Origin: an uncultured Oscillospiraceae bacterium
GTDB lineage: Bacteria > Bacillota_A > Clostridia > Oscillospirales > Oscillospiraceae
Assembly (NCBI GenBank): GCA_900757695.1
Contig: CAAEOU010000223.1
Location: 1-9,888 of the forward strand
DNA length: 9,888 nt
Direction: 5' to 3'
The position numbers were made by a program, and so were the translations under genes. Every line of letters starts with the position of its first letter. The stretch's first letter is position 1. The notes below the pieces were generated by a model. It searched no databases, was not told the DNA's origin, and saw only the letters and a list, made by a program, of their open reading frames with translations. Shown here piece after piece: positions 1 to 6,292 of this stretch.

Positions 1-470
1 ACTACAAGGCCACCGTGAAAAAGGGCGAAAAGGACGCCCGGGAACGGGTGGAGCGTCTGGGCAGCGTGGCGCAGCTGGAAGCCCGGAAGCTCCAGCTGGC
101 AGCCAAGCAGGAGATGCTGGAAAAGGCCTTTGAGCTGGCCTATCAGAAGCTGCTTTCCCTGCCCGAGGACCGGTATGCCGAGCTGCTGACCCGTCTGGCC
201 GTAGGCGCCAGCACCACCGGAAGCGAGGCGCTGATCTTCTCCCAGACCGATCGCAGCCGCTACGGCAAGCGTGTGGTCATCGCCGCCAACGAGCAGCTTG
301 GGAAGGAAGGCCGTACCGGCAATCTGACCCTCTCCGAGGAGTCCCGGGACTTTCAGGGCGGCCTCTATGTGCAGGACGGCAATGTGGAAACCAACTGCAC
401 CTTCCGTGCCCTGATCCGTCTCCAGCGGCAGAATACCGCCAAGGACGTGGCCGCCGTGCTCTTTGATTAA
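1..470 (+). CDS. atpE: V-type ATP synthase subunit E, 3' part (5' end outside window)
   Basis: This is the C-terminal part of subunit E (also called NtpE), which forms the peripheral stalk of the V/A-type ATPase and ties the catalytic head to the membrane part. The frame is open from base 3 (Y-K-A-T-V-K-K...) with no start codon preceded by a ribosome binding site, so the gene begins upstream. About 155 residues are visible; the family is usually near 200, so roughly the first 45 are missing. The visible N-terminal half is charged, Ala/Glu/Lys-rich and helical, as expected for the long stalk coiled coil. The rest would be the globular domain that contacts A/B, ending in AAVLFD. Identification rests on helix-then-globular layout and on position directly before subunits C, F, A, B and D. 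The stop is at 468-470, followed almost at once by the subunit C ribosome binding site. Confidence 0.88.
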   Translation, partial: YKATVKKGEKDARERVERLGSVAQLEARKLQLAAKQEMLEKAFELAYQKLLSLPEDRYAELLTRLAVGASTTGSEALIFSQTDRSRYGKRVVIAANEQLGKEGRTGNLTLSEESRDFQGGLYVQDGNVETNCTFRALIRLQRQNTAKDVAAVLFD

Positions 471-480
471 GCCGTTTGGA

Positions 481-486
481 AGGAGG
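481..486 (+). promoter_or_regulatory. Shine-Dalgarno of atpC, decides a TTG start
   Basis: AGGAGG lies 7 bases before TTG 494 but only 1 base before the in-frame ATG at 488 and downstream of TTG 476. Normal spacing (5-9 bases) therefore selects TTG 494. Confidence 0.7.
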
Positions 487-493
487 AATGAGC

Positions 494-1489
494 TTGTCTA
501 AGCTCAAGGATACCGATTTCCTGTATATTTCTACCCGGCTGCGGAGCATGGAAAATCATCTGCTCACCCGGGAACGGATGGAGCGGATGCTGGAGGCCCG
601 CACCGATGAGGACGCCGCCAAGGTGCTCTCCGAGTGCGGCTACAAGGGCCTTGATAAGCCCGGCATGGACGCACTGAGCCATGCCCTCAGCGATGCCAGA
701 GCGGAGACCTTCTCCGAGCTGGCCGCCATGTCCCCCAATGCGGACATTGTAGATGTATTCAGGATCAAATATGATTATCACAACATGAAGGCCCTGACCA
801 AATGCGCCCGCTCCGGGAAAAGCCCCGACAGCATGCTCATTGATGCGGGCCGCTGGCCTGCCGCCGACATGAAGCGGGCGGTGGAGCACGGGGAGACCGG
901 CTTCCTTTCGGACACTGCCCGAAAGGCGCTGGAGGCCGCAGGCGAGATTCTCTCCGCCACCGGCGATCCCCAGAAAAGCGACTTTTCTCTGGATAAGGCC
1001 TGCTACGGCGAAATGCTGGAGACCGCAAAGCGCTCCGGCAGCAGCTTCCTTCTGGGCTATGTACAGCTTCAGATCGACGGGGCCAACCTGAAATCCGCCG
1101 TGCGGAGCATCCGCATGAAGAAGGATCTGGACTTTTTGAAGGGCGCTCTCCTCCCCGGAGGCACCGTTTCCCCGGAGTCCATTCTCTCCTGCGTCATGGG
1201 CGGCGGAAACCTCAGCGCCACCTTCACCGGGGCCCTTTCCGAGGCTGCCGCCACCGGCGACACCGTAAAGAAGGGCGGACGGCAGACGGAATTTGAGCGG
1301 CAGATCGACAACGCCCTCAACGCCTATCTCCAGAAGAGCCGCCTTGTGTCCTTTGGTGACAGCGTGCTGGTAGCCTATGTGGCCGCCAAGGAAAATGAGA
1401 TCACCGCTGCCCGGATCATCATGTCCGGCCGTCTCAGCGGCGTTCCCACCGAATCCATCCGGGAAAGGCTGCGTGACGCTTATGTATAA
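494..1489 (+). CDS. atpC: V-type ATP synthase subunit C (AC39/V0D family)
   Basis: Subunit C (NtpC; AC39/subunit d family) is the funnel-shaped connector that sits on the membrane rotor ring and receives the central stalk (D/F). The 331-residue product from TTG 494 starts MSKLKDTDFLYISTRLRSME, matches the usual length of about 330, and is almost entirely helical, with family-like stretches such as IVDVFRIKYDYHNMKALTK and LGYVQLQIDGANLKSAVR. The C-terminal part carries the FGDSVLVAYVAAKENEI stretch that is typical near the end of this family. TTG 494 is preferred over ATG 488 because the AGGAGG at 481-486 is 7 bases from the TTG and 1 base from the ATG. The gene starts 23 bases after subunit E and its last 8 bases overlap the start of subunit F, which suggests translational coupling. 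The exact start is the only real uncertainty. Confidence 0.93.
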   Translation: MSKLKDTDFLYISTRLRSMENHLLTRERMERMLEARTDEDAAKVLSECGYKGLDKPGMDALSHALSDARAETFSELAAMSPNADIVDVFRIKYDYHNMKALTKCARSGKSPDSMLIDAGRWPAADMKRAVEHGETGFLSDTARKALEAAGEILSATGDPQKSDFSLDKACYGEMLETAKRSGSSFLLGYVQLQIDGANLKSAVRSIRMKKDLDFLKGALLPGGTVSPESILSCVMGGGNLSATFTGALSEAAATGDTVKKGGRQTEFERQIDNALNAYLQKSRLVSFGDSVLVAYVAAKENEITAARIIMSGRLSGVPTESIRERLRDAYV

Positions 1490-1790
1490 AATTGCTGTAA
1501 TGGGCGACCGGGACAGCATTCTGGGCTTCGGCGCTCTGGGTCTGGACGTGTTTCCCACGGAGGATCCCACGGAGGCCCGGCATACCCTCCACAAGCTGGC
1601 CCGGGAGGAATACGCCATCATCTATATGACCGAGCAGCTGGCCTCCCAGCTCTCTCAGGAGATCCACCGCTATCACGACAGCGTCACCCCCGCCATCATC
1701 CTGATCCCCGGCAAATCCGGTTCTCTGGGTCTGGGCGAAAGTGCGCTGCAAAGTGCGGTAGAACGTGCGGTGGGCGCAGATATTCTTTAA
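1482..1790 (+). CDS. atpF: V-type ATP synthase subunit F
   Basis: Subunit F (NtpG in Enterococcus naming) is a small Rossmann-like protein bound to subunit D in the central rotor stalk. The 102-residue product begins MYKIAVMGDRDSILGFGALG, which is the standard subunit F N-terminus. Further on it has the YAIIYMTEQLA strand-helix, then VTPAIILIPG and the C-terminal helix SALQSAVERAVGADIL. The length matches the family (about 100). The frame is open further upstream, but ATG 1482 gives the conserved N-terminus and lies in the 3' end of subunit C (ATGTATAA, 8-base overlap). There is only a weak purine run (GGGAAAGG at 1461-1468), so translation probably depends on coupling with subunit C. It is followed by the unusual spacer before subunit A. 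Confidence 0.95.
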   Translation: MYKIAVMGDRDSILGFGALGLDVFPTEDPTEARHTLHKLAREEYAIIYMTEQLASQLSQEIHRYHDSVTPAIILIPGKSGSLGLGESALQSAVERAVGADIL

Positions 1791-1820
1791 CGGCAACACC
1801 GCACAATTGCATTGGTGGCC

Positions 1821-1922
1821 TTCAGCCGATCTTTTCCACCGGAAATTCGTTATTTTTTCTTGACATACACAAAGTATGCCTGCGAAAAACTGCCTTTTTC
1901 CGCTGCAAAATCTCCGGCTGAA
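1821..1922. repeat. 8-base inverted repeat TTCAGCCG / CGGCTGAA
   Basis: Perfect arms at 1821-1828 and 1915-1922 enclose 86 bases, which themselves contain the TTTCC/GGAAA hairpin (1833-1845) and the A-rich/T-rich hairpin (1882-1903). The nested arrangement suggests a folded RNA or a small inserted element. Confidence 0.5.
1882..1903 (+). repeat. Hairpin GCGAAAAA / TTTTT-C-CGC
   Basis: Eight base pairs (GCG with CGC, AAAAA with TTTTT) with one bulged C at 1900 and a 5-base loop (CTGCC). The T-run lies inside the stem rather than after it, so it does not read as an ordinary terminator on the + strand. Confidence 0.4.
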
Positions 1923-2003
1923 TGCTCACCCCTGAATTATGTGATATTGCCTGAATCCTTTGAAGTACAGATCGCATGCGTTCGGCACTTCATCATGATG
2001 CTT

Positions 2004-2018
2004 TTAGGAACAACCTAA
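2004..2018. repeat. Inverted repeat TTAGG-AACAA-CCTAA
   Basis: A perfect 5-base inverted repeat with a 5-base loop lies just after the palindrome CATCATGATG (1991-2000), about 60 bases before subunit A. It could be the end of an inserted repeat or an operator-like site. Support is only the symmetry. Confidence 0.35.
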
Positions 2019-2035
2019 CGACGCATTGATATAAA
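2007..2035 (+). promoter_or_regulatory. Possible weak internal promoter before atpA
   Basis: GGAACA (2007-2012, 3 of 6 with TTGACA), a 17-base spacer and TATAAA (2030-2035, 5 of 6 with TATAAT). The -10 box is good and the -35 box poor. A promoter here would let the A-B-D genes be made independently of the upstream part, but the evidence is thin. Confidence 0.25.
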
Positions 2036-2074
2036 TCATCTGAATTGAAATTTAGCGTAAAGGAATGATTGCGA

Positions 2075-3853
2075 ATGGCAACCGGTACTGTTGTCAAGGT
2101 TTCCGGCCCTCTGGTGGTAGCCGAGGGACTTGCAGACGCCAACATGTATGACGTCGTGCGAGTGGGCCCTCAGCGGCTCATCGGCGAGATCATCGAAATG
2201 CGCGGCGATGCCGCCTCCATTCAGGTCTACGAGGAAACCTCCGGTCTTGGCCCCGGCGTAGCGGTGGAAACCACCGGCTTCCCCCTGAGCGTAGAGCTGG
2301 GCCCCGGTATGATTGAAAATATTTACGATGGCATTCAGCGCCCTCTGGAAAAGATCATGGAGCGCTGCGGCAATACCATCCAGAGAGGCATTGAAGTCTC
2401 CCCCATCGACCACGAGAAGAAGTGGGATTTCGTTGCCACCGCCAAGGTGGGCGACCATGTGGTGGGCGGCGACATTCTGGGCACCGTTCAGGAGACCTCC
2501 GTTATGGAGCACCGGATCATGGTTCCCTATGGCACCGAAGGCACCATCAGGGAGATCAAAACCGGCGCATTTAACGTGCTGGAGACCATCTGCGTGCTGG
2601 ACTGCGGCGGCAAGACCGTAGAGCTGCCCATGATGCAGCGCTGGGCTGTCCGTAACGGCCGCCCCTATAAGAACAAGCTCTCCCCCAACCAGCCCCTGTG
2701 CTCCGGCCAGCGTGTCATCGACACCATGTTCCCGGTGGCAAAGGGCGGCACCGCCTGCGTCCCCGGCCCCTTCGGCTCCGGCAAGACCGTCATCCAGCAT
2801 CAGCTGGCAAAGTGGTCTGACGTAGACCTGGTGGTCTACATTGGCTGCGGCGAGCGCGGCAACGAGATGACCGATGTACTGCGGGAATTCCCCGAGCTGG
2901 TGGATCCCCGTACCGGCGACTCCATCATGAAGCGCACGGTACTGATTGCAAACACCTCGGATATGCCCGTGGCCGCCCGTGAGGCGTCCATCTATACCGG
3001 CATCACCATCGCCGAGTACTTCCGGGATATGGGCTATGACGTAGCCGTTATCGCCGACTCCACCTCCCGCTGGGCCGAGGCCCTCCGTGAGATGTCCGGC
3101 CGTCTGGAAGAGATGCCCGGTGAGGAAGGCTATCCCGCCTATCTTGCCTCCCGTCTGGCCCAGTTCTACGAGCGTGCAGGCGTGGTCAAGTGCATCGGCT
3201 CCGATGACCGTCAGGGCAGCCTTACCGCCATCGGCGCAGTTTCCCCTCCCGGCGGCGATACCTCCGAGCCCGTCTCTCAGGCCACCATGCGGATCGTCAA
3301 GGTCTTCTGGGGTCTTGACTCCTCTCTGGCCTATGCCCGTCACTTCCCGGCCATCAACTGGCTGAACTCCTACTCCCTGTATATGGACACCCTTCAGCCC
3401 TGGCTGGATGAGAACGTCAACAAGGACTGGACCAAGGACCGCTACCGTGCCATGGCCACCCTGCAGGAGGAGGCCGAGCTGGACGAGATCGTAAAGATGG
3501 TGGGCAAGGACTCTCTGGGCGTAGACGACCAGCTGACGCTGGAGATTGCAAAGATGATCCGGGAGGACTTCCTCCAGCAGAACTCCTTCAACGAGATCGA
3601 CTGGTACTCCTCCTTTGACCGCCAGTTCCGTCTGCTGAAGCTGATCCTCGACTATGACAGCCTCTGCCGTGACGCCGTGGCAAAGGGCGCCCCCCTGAAG
3701 GAGCTCACAAATATCGATGCCCGGGAGAAGATCGGCCGTGCAAAATCCGTCCCCGATGACGAATATGTGGCTGCTTACCAGCAGATCGAGGACGATATGA
3801 CCGCACAGATCGAAAAAATTATCGCAAAGGCAGGTGCTCAGGACTATGATTAA
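2075..3853 (+). CDS. atpA: V-type ATP synthase catalytic subunit A
   Basis: Subunit A (NtpA) is the catalytic ATP-hydrolysing or -synthesising subunit of the A3B3 head at the cytoplasmic face. The 592-residue product starts [19 protein letters not shown] and has the usual length for the family, including the insertion (roughly residues 110-200) that F1-beta lacks. The Walker A motif GPFGSGKT is at residues 231-238, the catalytic glutamate motif GERGNE at 259-264, and the nucleotide-site segment [19 protein letters not shown] at 328 onward. ATG 2075 is chosen for the conserved N-terminus and for AAAGGA (2059-2064) 10 bases upstream; a TTG at 2069 would add only two residues, and the ATG at 2065 is out of frame. 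Its last 8 bases overlap subunit B. Whether the enzyme moves H+ or Na+ depends on the membrane ring subunit, which is not in the window. Confidence 0.98.
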   Translation: MATGTVVKVSGPLVVAEGLADANMYDVVRVGPQRLIGEIIEMRGDAASIQVYEETSGLGPGVAVETTGFPLSVELGPGMIENIYDGIQRPLEKIMERCGNTIQRGIEVSPIDHEKKWDFVATAKVGDHVVGGDILGTVQETSVMEHRIMVPYGTEGTIREIKTGAFNVLETICVLDCGGKTVELPMMQRWAVRNGRPYKNKLSPNQPLCSGQRVIDTMFPVAKGGTACVPGPFGSGKTVIQHQLAKWSDVDLVVYIGCGERGNEMTDVLREFPELVDPRTGDSIMKRTVLIANTSDMPVAAREASIYTGITIAEYFRDMGYDVAVIADSTSRWAEALREMSGRLEEMPGEEGYPAYLASRLAQFYERAGVVKCIGSDDRQGSLTAIGAVSPPGGDTSEPVSQATMRIVKVFWGLDSSLAYARHFPAINWLNSYSLYMDTLQPWLDENVNKDWTKDRYRAMATLQEEAELDEIVKMVGKDSLGVDDQLTLEIAKMIREDFLQQNSFNEIDWYSSFDRQFRLLKLILDYDSLCRDAVAKGAPLKELTNIDAREKIGRAKSVPDDEYVAAYQQIEDDMTAQIEKIIAKAGAQDYD

Positions 3854-5231
3854 AGAATACCGCACCATTTCCGAGGTCTCCGGCCCTCTGATGCTGGTGA
3901 AAAACGTGGAGGGCGTCACCTACGACGAACTGGGCGAGATCGAGCTCCCCACCGGCGAACTGCGGCTCTGCCAGGTGCTGGAGATCGACGGGCCTGACGC
4001 ACTGGTACAGCTCTTTGACTCCTCCGCCGGCATCAATCTGGCCAAGAGCAAGGTTCGCTTCCTGGGTCATCCCCTGCAGCTGGGGGTTTCCGAGGATATG
4101 CTGGGCCGCGTCTTCGACGGCATGGGCAATCCCATCGACGGCGGCCCGGAGATCCTCCCCGATGCCTACATGGACATCAACGGCCTGCCCATGAACCCCG
4201 CTGCCCGGAACTACCCCTCCGAGTTCATCGAGACCGGTGTTTCCGCCATTGACGGCCTGAACACGCTGGTTCGTGGTCAGAAGCTGCCCATCTTCTCCGG
4301 CTCCGGCCTGCCCCATGCGGCGCTGGCTGCCCAGATCGCCCGTCAGGCCAAGGTGCTGGGCGATGACGCAGGCAACTTTGCCGTTGTCTTTGCCGCCATC
4401 GGCATCACCTTCGAGGAATCCGAATACTTCATTCAGGAATTCCGCCGCACCGGCGCCATTGACCGTACCGTTATGTTCTCCAACCTGGCCAACGACCCCG
4501 CCATCGAGCGTATCGCCACCCCCCGGATGGCCCTGACCGCTGCGGAGTATCTGGCCTTTGAAAAGGGCATGCATGTGCTGGTCATCATGACCGATATCAC
4601 CAACTACGCCGAGGCCCTCCGTGAGGTCTCCGCCGCAAAGAAGGAAGTACCCGGACGCCGTGGCTATCCCGGCTACCTGTACACCAACCTCGCCACCATC
4701 TACGAGCGTGCCGGACGCCGGGTGGGCTGTGACGGCTCCATCACCATGATCCCCATTCTGACCATGCCCGAGGACGACAAGACCCATCCCATCCCTGACC
4801 TGACCGGCTACATCACCGAGGGTCAGATCATTCTGTCCCGTGACCTGTACCGGAAGGGCATCAATCCGCCCATCGACGTTCTGCCCTCTCTGTCCCGTCT
4901 GAAGGATAAGGGCATCGGCGAGGGCAAGACCCGTGAGGATCACGCAGGCACCATGAACCAGCTGTTCGCTGCCTACTCTGCCGGTAAGGAAGCCGCCGAG
5001 CTCATGACCATTCTGGGCGAGGCTGCACTGTCCGACACCGATAAGCTCTATGCAAAGTTTGCAACGGAGTTTGAAAACCGCTATGTCTCTCAGGGCAACG
5101 ATACCGACCGCTCCATCTTTGAGACGCTGGATTTGGGCTGGGATCTCCTTTCCATCCTGCCCAAGAGCGAGCTGAAGCGTATCAACACCAAGTATATCGA
5201 GAAGTATTATCCCGAAAAGGAACAGCAGTAA
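3846..5231 (+). CDS. atpB: V-type ATP synthase subunit B
   Basis: Subunit B (NtpB) alternates with A in the A3B3 head and contributes to the nucleotide site without catalysing. The 461-residue product starts [20 protein letters not shown], the family N-terminus and length. As expected for B rather than A, the P-loop position carries SGSGLPH (residues 151-157) and not a Walker [19 protein letters not shown] and the following [20 protein letters not shown] are hallmark B-subunit stretches. ATG 3846 overlaps the end of subunit A by 8 bases (ATGATTAA); the frame is open slightly upstream (GTG 3834), but the conserved start and the junction favour ATG 3846. No strong ribosome binding site is seen (AGGTG at 3832-3836 and AGGA at 3840-3843), so coupling to subunit A, its 1:1 partner, is likely. 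Its stop codon overlaps the strong ribosome binding site of subunit D. Confidence 0.98.
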   Translation: MIKEYRTISEVSGPLMLVKNVEGVTYDELGEIELPTGELRLCQVLEIDGPDALVQLFDSSAGINLAKSKVRFLGHPLQLGVSEDMLGRVFDGMGNPIDGGPEILPDAYMDINGLPMNPAARNYPSEFIETGVSAIDGLNTLVRGQKLPIFSGSGLPHAALAAQIARQAKVLGDDAGNFAVVFAAIGITFEESEYFIQEFRRTGAIDRTVMFSNLANDPAIERIATPRMALTAAEYLAFEKGMHVLVIMTDITNYAEALREVSAAKKEVPGRRGYPGYLYTNLATIYERAGRRVGCDGSITMIPILTMPEDDKTHPIPDLTGYITEGQIILSRDLYRKGINPPIDVLPSLSRLKDKGIGEGKTREDHAGTMNQLFAAYSAGKEAAELMTILGEAALSDTDKLYAKFATEFENRYVSQGNDTDRSIFETLDLGWDLLSILPKSELKRINTKYIEKYYPEKEQQ

Positions 5232-5244
5232 GGAGGTGGGATAA

Positions 5245-5949
5245 ATGGCATCCAAAACCATAAACCCCACCCGTATGGAGCTTTCCCGGCTGAAAAGCCG
5301 CCGCACCACCGCCGTCCGGGGCCACAAGCTTCTGAAGGATAAGCGGGATGAGCTGATGCGGCAGTTTCTCGATGTGGTGCACCGGAACAAGGAGCTTCGG
5401 GCCAAGGTGGAGGCCGGTCTCATGGAGGCCCACAGTGCCTTCACCGTGGCGGCCTCTGTGATGAGCCCCGAGATGCTGGAGCAGGCACTGGCCTTCCCCA
5501 AGCAGTCCGTGGCACTGGATCTGTCCTTCCAGAACATCATGTCGGTGGAGGTGCCCAACTACACCTTCCACACCAAAAACGACGACCCCGCCGAGATCTT
5601 CCCCTACGGCTTTGCCCAGACCTCCGGCGAGCTGGACGATGCGCTGGAAGCCCTGTCCGCCGTGTTTCAGGATATGCTGGAGCTGGCGCAGGTGGAAAAG
5701 ATCATGCACCTTCTGGCCTCTGAGATCGAAAAGACCCGCCGCCGGGTCAATGCGCTGGAATACGTTATGATCCCGGAAATGGAGACCAACATCAAGTATA
5801 TCTCCATGAAGCTGGATGAAAACGAGCGTTCCAGCACCTCCCGGCTCATGAAGGTCAAGGATATGATGCTGGAAGAGCAGCGGCAGAAGGCTCTGCAAAA
5901 GCAGATGGAGCGGCAGAAGGAATGGGACGCCGCCCACCCTGCACAGTGA
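5245..5949 (+). CDS. atpD: V-type ATP synthase subunit D
   Basis: Subunit D (NtpD) is the long antiparallel coiled coil that forms the rotor shaft inside the A3B3 head; with F it joins the subunit C socket. The 234-residue product starts MASKTINPTRMELSRLKSRR, a typical N-terminus, continues with the basic helix GHKLLKDKRDELMRQFLDVV, and ends with the second long helix (RRVNALEYVMIPEMETNIKY and onward) and a Gln/Lys-rich tail. It has a near-perfect ribosome binding site, AGGAGGTG at 5231-5238, six bases before ATG 5245; the site starts at the last base of the subunit B stop codon. The strong site is notable because one D is needed per three A/B pairs. It is the last gene of the operon and is followed by a strong terminator 16 bases later. 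Confidence 0.97.
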   Translation: MASKTINPTRMELSRLKSRRTTAVRGHKLLKDKRDELMRQFLDVVHRNKELRAKVEAGLMEAHSAFTVAASVMSPEMLEQALAFPKQSVALDLSFQNIMSVEVPNYTFHTKNDDPAEIFPYGFAQTSGELDDALEALSAVFQDMLELAQVEKIMHLLASEIEKTRRRVNALEYVMIPEMETNIKYISMKLDENERSSTSRLMKVKDMMLEEQRQKALQKQMERQKEWDAAHPAQ

Positions 5950-5965
5950 GATCAGATTTCACAGA

Positions 5966-5993
5966 AAGTCAGCCCTTCGGGGCTGGCTTTTTT
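5966..5993 (+). terminator. Intrinsic terminator of the V-ATPase operon
   Basis: A 10-pair stem (AAGTCAGCCC with GGGCTGGCTT, one T-G wobble) is closed by the stable TTCG tetraloop and runs into TTTTTT (5988-5993). CACA (5961-5964) and TGTG (5993-5996) could add outer pairs. It ends transcription just after atpD. Confidence 0.93.
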
Positions 5994-6071
5994 GTGATCC
6001 ACTCGCTCTCCTGCCTGAAATTTTACCAAGATTTTAATCAACTTTTCCCCTTCCCTGTGCAGAGCGACAAA

Positions 6072-6125
6072 ATTTTACCGGCTTCCCCGGACAGTCTTGC
6101 AAAACACTCGGAAGTACGGTAAAAT
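6072..6125. promoter_or_regulatory. Inverted repeat ATTTTACCG / CGGTAAAAT, candidate operator
   Basis: Perfect 9-base arms at 6072-6080 and 6117-6125 flank the -35 box, and the right arm includes the entire -10 box. A third copy, ATTTTACC, lies at 6020-6027, 52 bases (about five helical turns) before the left arm. Such spacing and the overlap with the -10 box would suit a repressor that binds two or three sites and loops or blocks the promoter. No regulator is known from this sequence, so the role is an inference. Confidence 0.4.
6097..6125 (+). promoter_or_regulatory. Promoter of the purine operon
   Basis: TTGCAA (6097-6102, 4 of 6 with TTGACA), exactly 17 bases, then TAAAAT (6120-6125, 5 of 6 with TATAAT). 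Transcription would start near 6131-6133 and give a leader of about 160 bases before purE. It is the best promoter-like match I found in the intergenic region. Confidence 0.65.
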
Positions 6126-6152
6126 GGGGCTGTTCGATCCCCGGATGGAATC

Positions 6153-6210
6153 ATTTCATGGAGGTGCCGGATATGCTGCTATGTCTTATGTCTTCTGCGC
6201 TCCATGGGAT
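6153..6210 (+). promoter_or_regulatory. Leader stem hiding the leader-peptide Shine-Dalgarno
   Basis: Bases 6153-6163 (ATTTCATGGAG) can pair with 6200-6210 (CTCCATGGGAT): 11 pairs, two of them G-T wobbles, including a perfect 7-base CATGGAG/CTCCATG core. The stem covers GGAG of the leader-peptide ribosome binding site. It competes with GGAT/ATCC (6207-6210 with 6217-6220) and with a possible pairing of TCTGC (6194-6198) to GCAGA in the terminator's 5' arm (6239-6243), so alternative folds are available. Confidence 0.45.
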
Positions 6211-6238
6211 TGGTGTATCCAAAAAGAACACGCACTGA
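6173..6238 (+). CDS. Candidate 21-residue leader peptide of the purine operon
   Basis: ATG 6173 follows GGAGGTG (6160-6166) with an ideal 6-base gap, better than the spacing for most genes in the window. The peptide begins MLLCLMSSALHGIG and ends SKKNTH, then TGA at 6236-6238. The next base begins the 5' arm of the terminator-like hairpin. A ribosome at the last codons or the stop would cover that arm and favour read-through into purE. I do not recognise the peptide. It has no run of one amino acid as in classical amino-acid attenuators; it contains two Gly (glycine is a purine precursor) and one His near the end. An in-frame ATG at 6158 would add five residues but lacks a good ribosome binding site. 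That it is translated is an inference from the site spacing and the abutting stop. Confidence 0.5.
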   Translation: MLLCLMSSALHGIGVSKKNTH

Positions 6239-6268
6239 GCAGACGCAATTTTTGCGCCTGCGTTTTTT
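6239..6268 (+). terminator. Terminator-like hairpin before purE, probable attenuator
   Basis: GCAGACGCAA (6239-6248) pairs with TTGCGCCTGC (6252-6261) over ten positions with one A-C mismatch and a 3-base loop, then G and TTTTTT (6263-6268). Because it lies after the purine promoter and 10 bases before the purE ribosome binding site, it would stop transcription before purE unless disrupted. It cannot belong to the V-ATPase operon, which already has its own terminator. Confidence 0.75.
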
Positions 6269-6277
6269 GTTTTGAAT

Positions 6278-6284
6278 AGGAGGT
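6278..6284 (+). promoter_or_regulatory. Shine-Dalgarno of purE, decides a TTG start
   Basis: AGGAGGT ends 8 bases before TTG 6293. There is no in-frame ATG before residue 8 of the conserved protein, and the GTG at 6286 is out of frame, so TTG 6293 is the start. Confidence 0.85.
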
Positions 6285-6292
6285 CGTGGAAT

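Larger units (their letters stand above)
1791..2074 (+). other. Structured AT-richer spacer inside the V-ATPase operon
   Basis: These 284 bases separate subunit F from subunit A, where the other visible junctions of the operon overlap or are only a few bases apart. The composition is clearly richer in A/T than the flanking genes. It is dense in inverted repeats: a GGC-AA-CACC / GGTG-GCC bulged stem (1792-1820), TTCAGCCG/CGGCTGAA (1821-1828 and 1915-1922), TTTCC/GGAAA (1833-1845), GCGAAAAA/TTTTT-C-CGC (1882-1903), the palindromes CGCATGCG (1973-1980) and CATCATGATG (1991-2000), and TTAGG/CCTAA (2004-2018). A 68-codon frame (TTG 1812 to TAA 2018) has no ribosome binding site and no recognisable product. 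The last part holds the subunit A ribosome binding site (AAAGGA, 2059-2064). It may be an inserted short non-autonomous repeat, an RNA processing or stability element, or a regulatory leader; the sequence alone does not decide. Confidence 0.6.
5994..6292 (+). other. Intergenic region with purE promoter and leader
   Basis: This 299-base stretch between the V-ATPase terminator and purE has no large gene. Its first 100 bases are AT-rich with two copies of ATTTTACC (6020-6027 and 6072-6079). Then come a sigma-70-type promoter (6097-6125), a leader with a candidate 21-residue peptide (6173-6238), a terminator-like hairpin (6239-6268) and the purE ribosome binding site (6278-6284). I found no guanine, ZTP, PRPP, THF or glutamine riboswitch core that I could recognise by eye. 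Confidence 0.7.

Noticed and set aside
1860..1865. Perfect TTGACA -35 box in the spacer
   Set aside because: No acceptable -10 box lies 16-18 bases downstream (CGAAAA-type sequence only), so it was not called a promoter.
1812..2018. 68-codon frame in the F-A spacer
   Set aside because: It starts with TTG, has no ribosome binding site, shows no recognisable protein features, and runs through several inverted repeats, ending inside one. It is better explained as chance in a non-coding spacer.
2036..3919. 627-codon open frame on the minus strand across atpA
   Set aside because: It mirrors a certain gene and its translation has no recognisable domain. Long antisense frames follow from the GC-rich third positions of atpA. 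The same applies to the minus-strand frames at 3819-5558, 467-1621, 5182-5937 and 8886-9689.
4273..4536. Alternative + strand frames inside atpA, atpB, purE, purC, purF and purM
   Set aside because: Low-complexity Pro/Ser/Arg-rich translations are frame-shifted readings of real genes.
6103..6116. PurR-type PurBox on the minus strand between the -35 and -10 boxes
   Set aside because: Only the CCGA part of AWWWCCGAACWWT fits well, several positions fail, and there is no second box at the expected distance.
5922..6122. 66-codon frame after atpD
   Set aside because: It overlaps the end of atpD and reads through the strong terminator and the promoter. No ribosome binding site or recognisable product.
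6126..6268. Known purine-related riboswitch (guanine/adenine, ZTP, PRPP, THF) or T-box
   Set aside because: The conserved core sequences that I know for these classes, and the T-box AGGGTGG-type motif, are not visible by eye. A covariance-model scan would be needed to exclude divergent members.
6097..6279. 60-codon frame through the purE leader
   Set aside because: It begins at the promoter's -35 box, before any likely transcription start, and passes through the terminator hairpin into the purE ribosome binding site. The shorter frame at 6173-6238 has a proper ribosome binding site and fits better.
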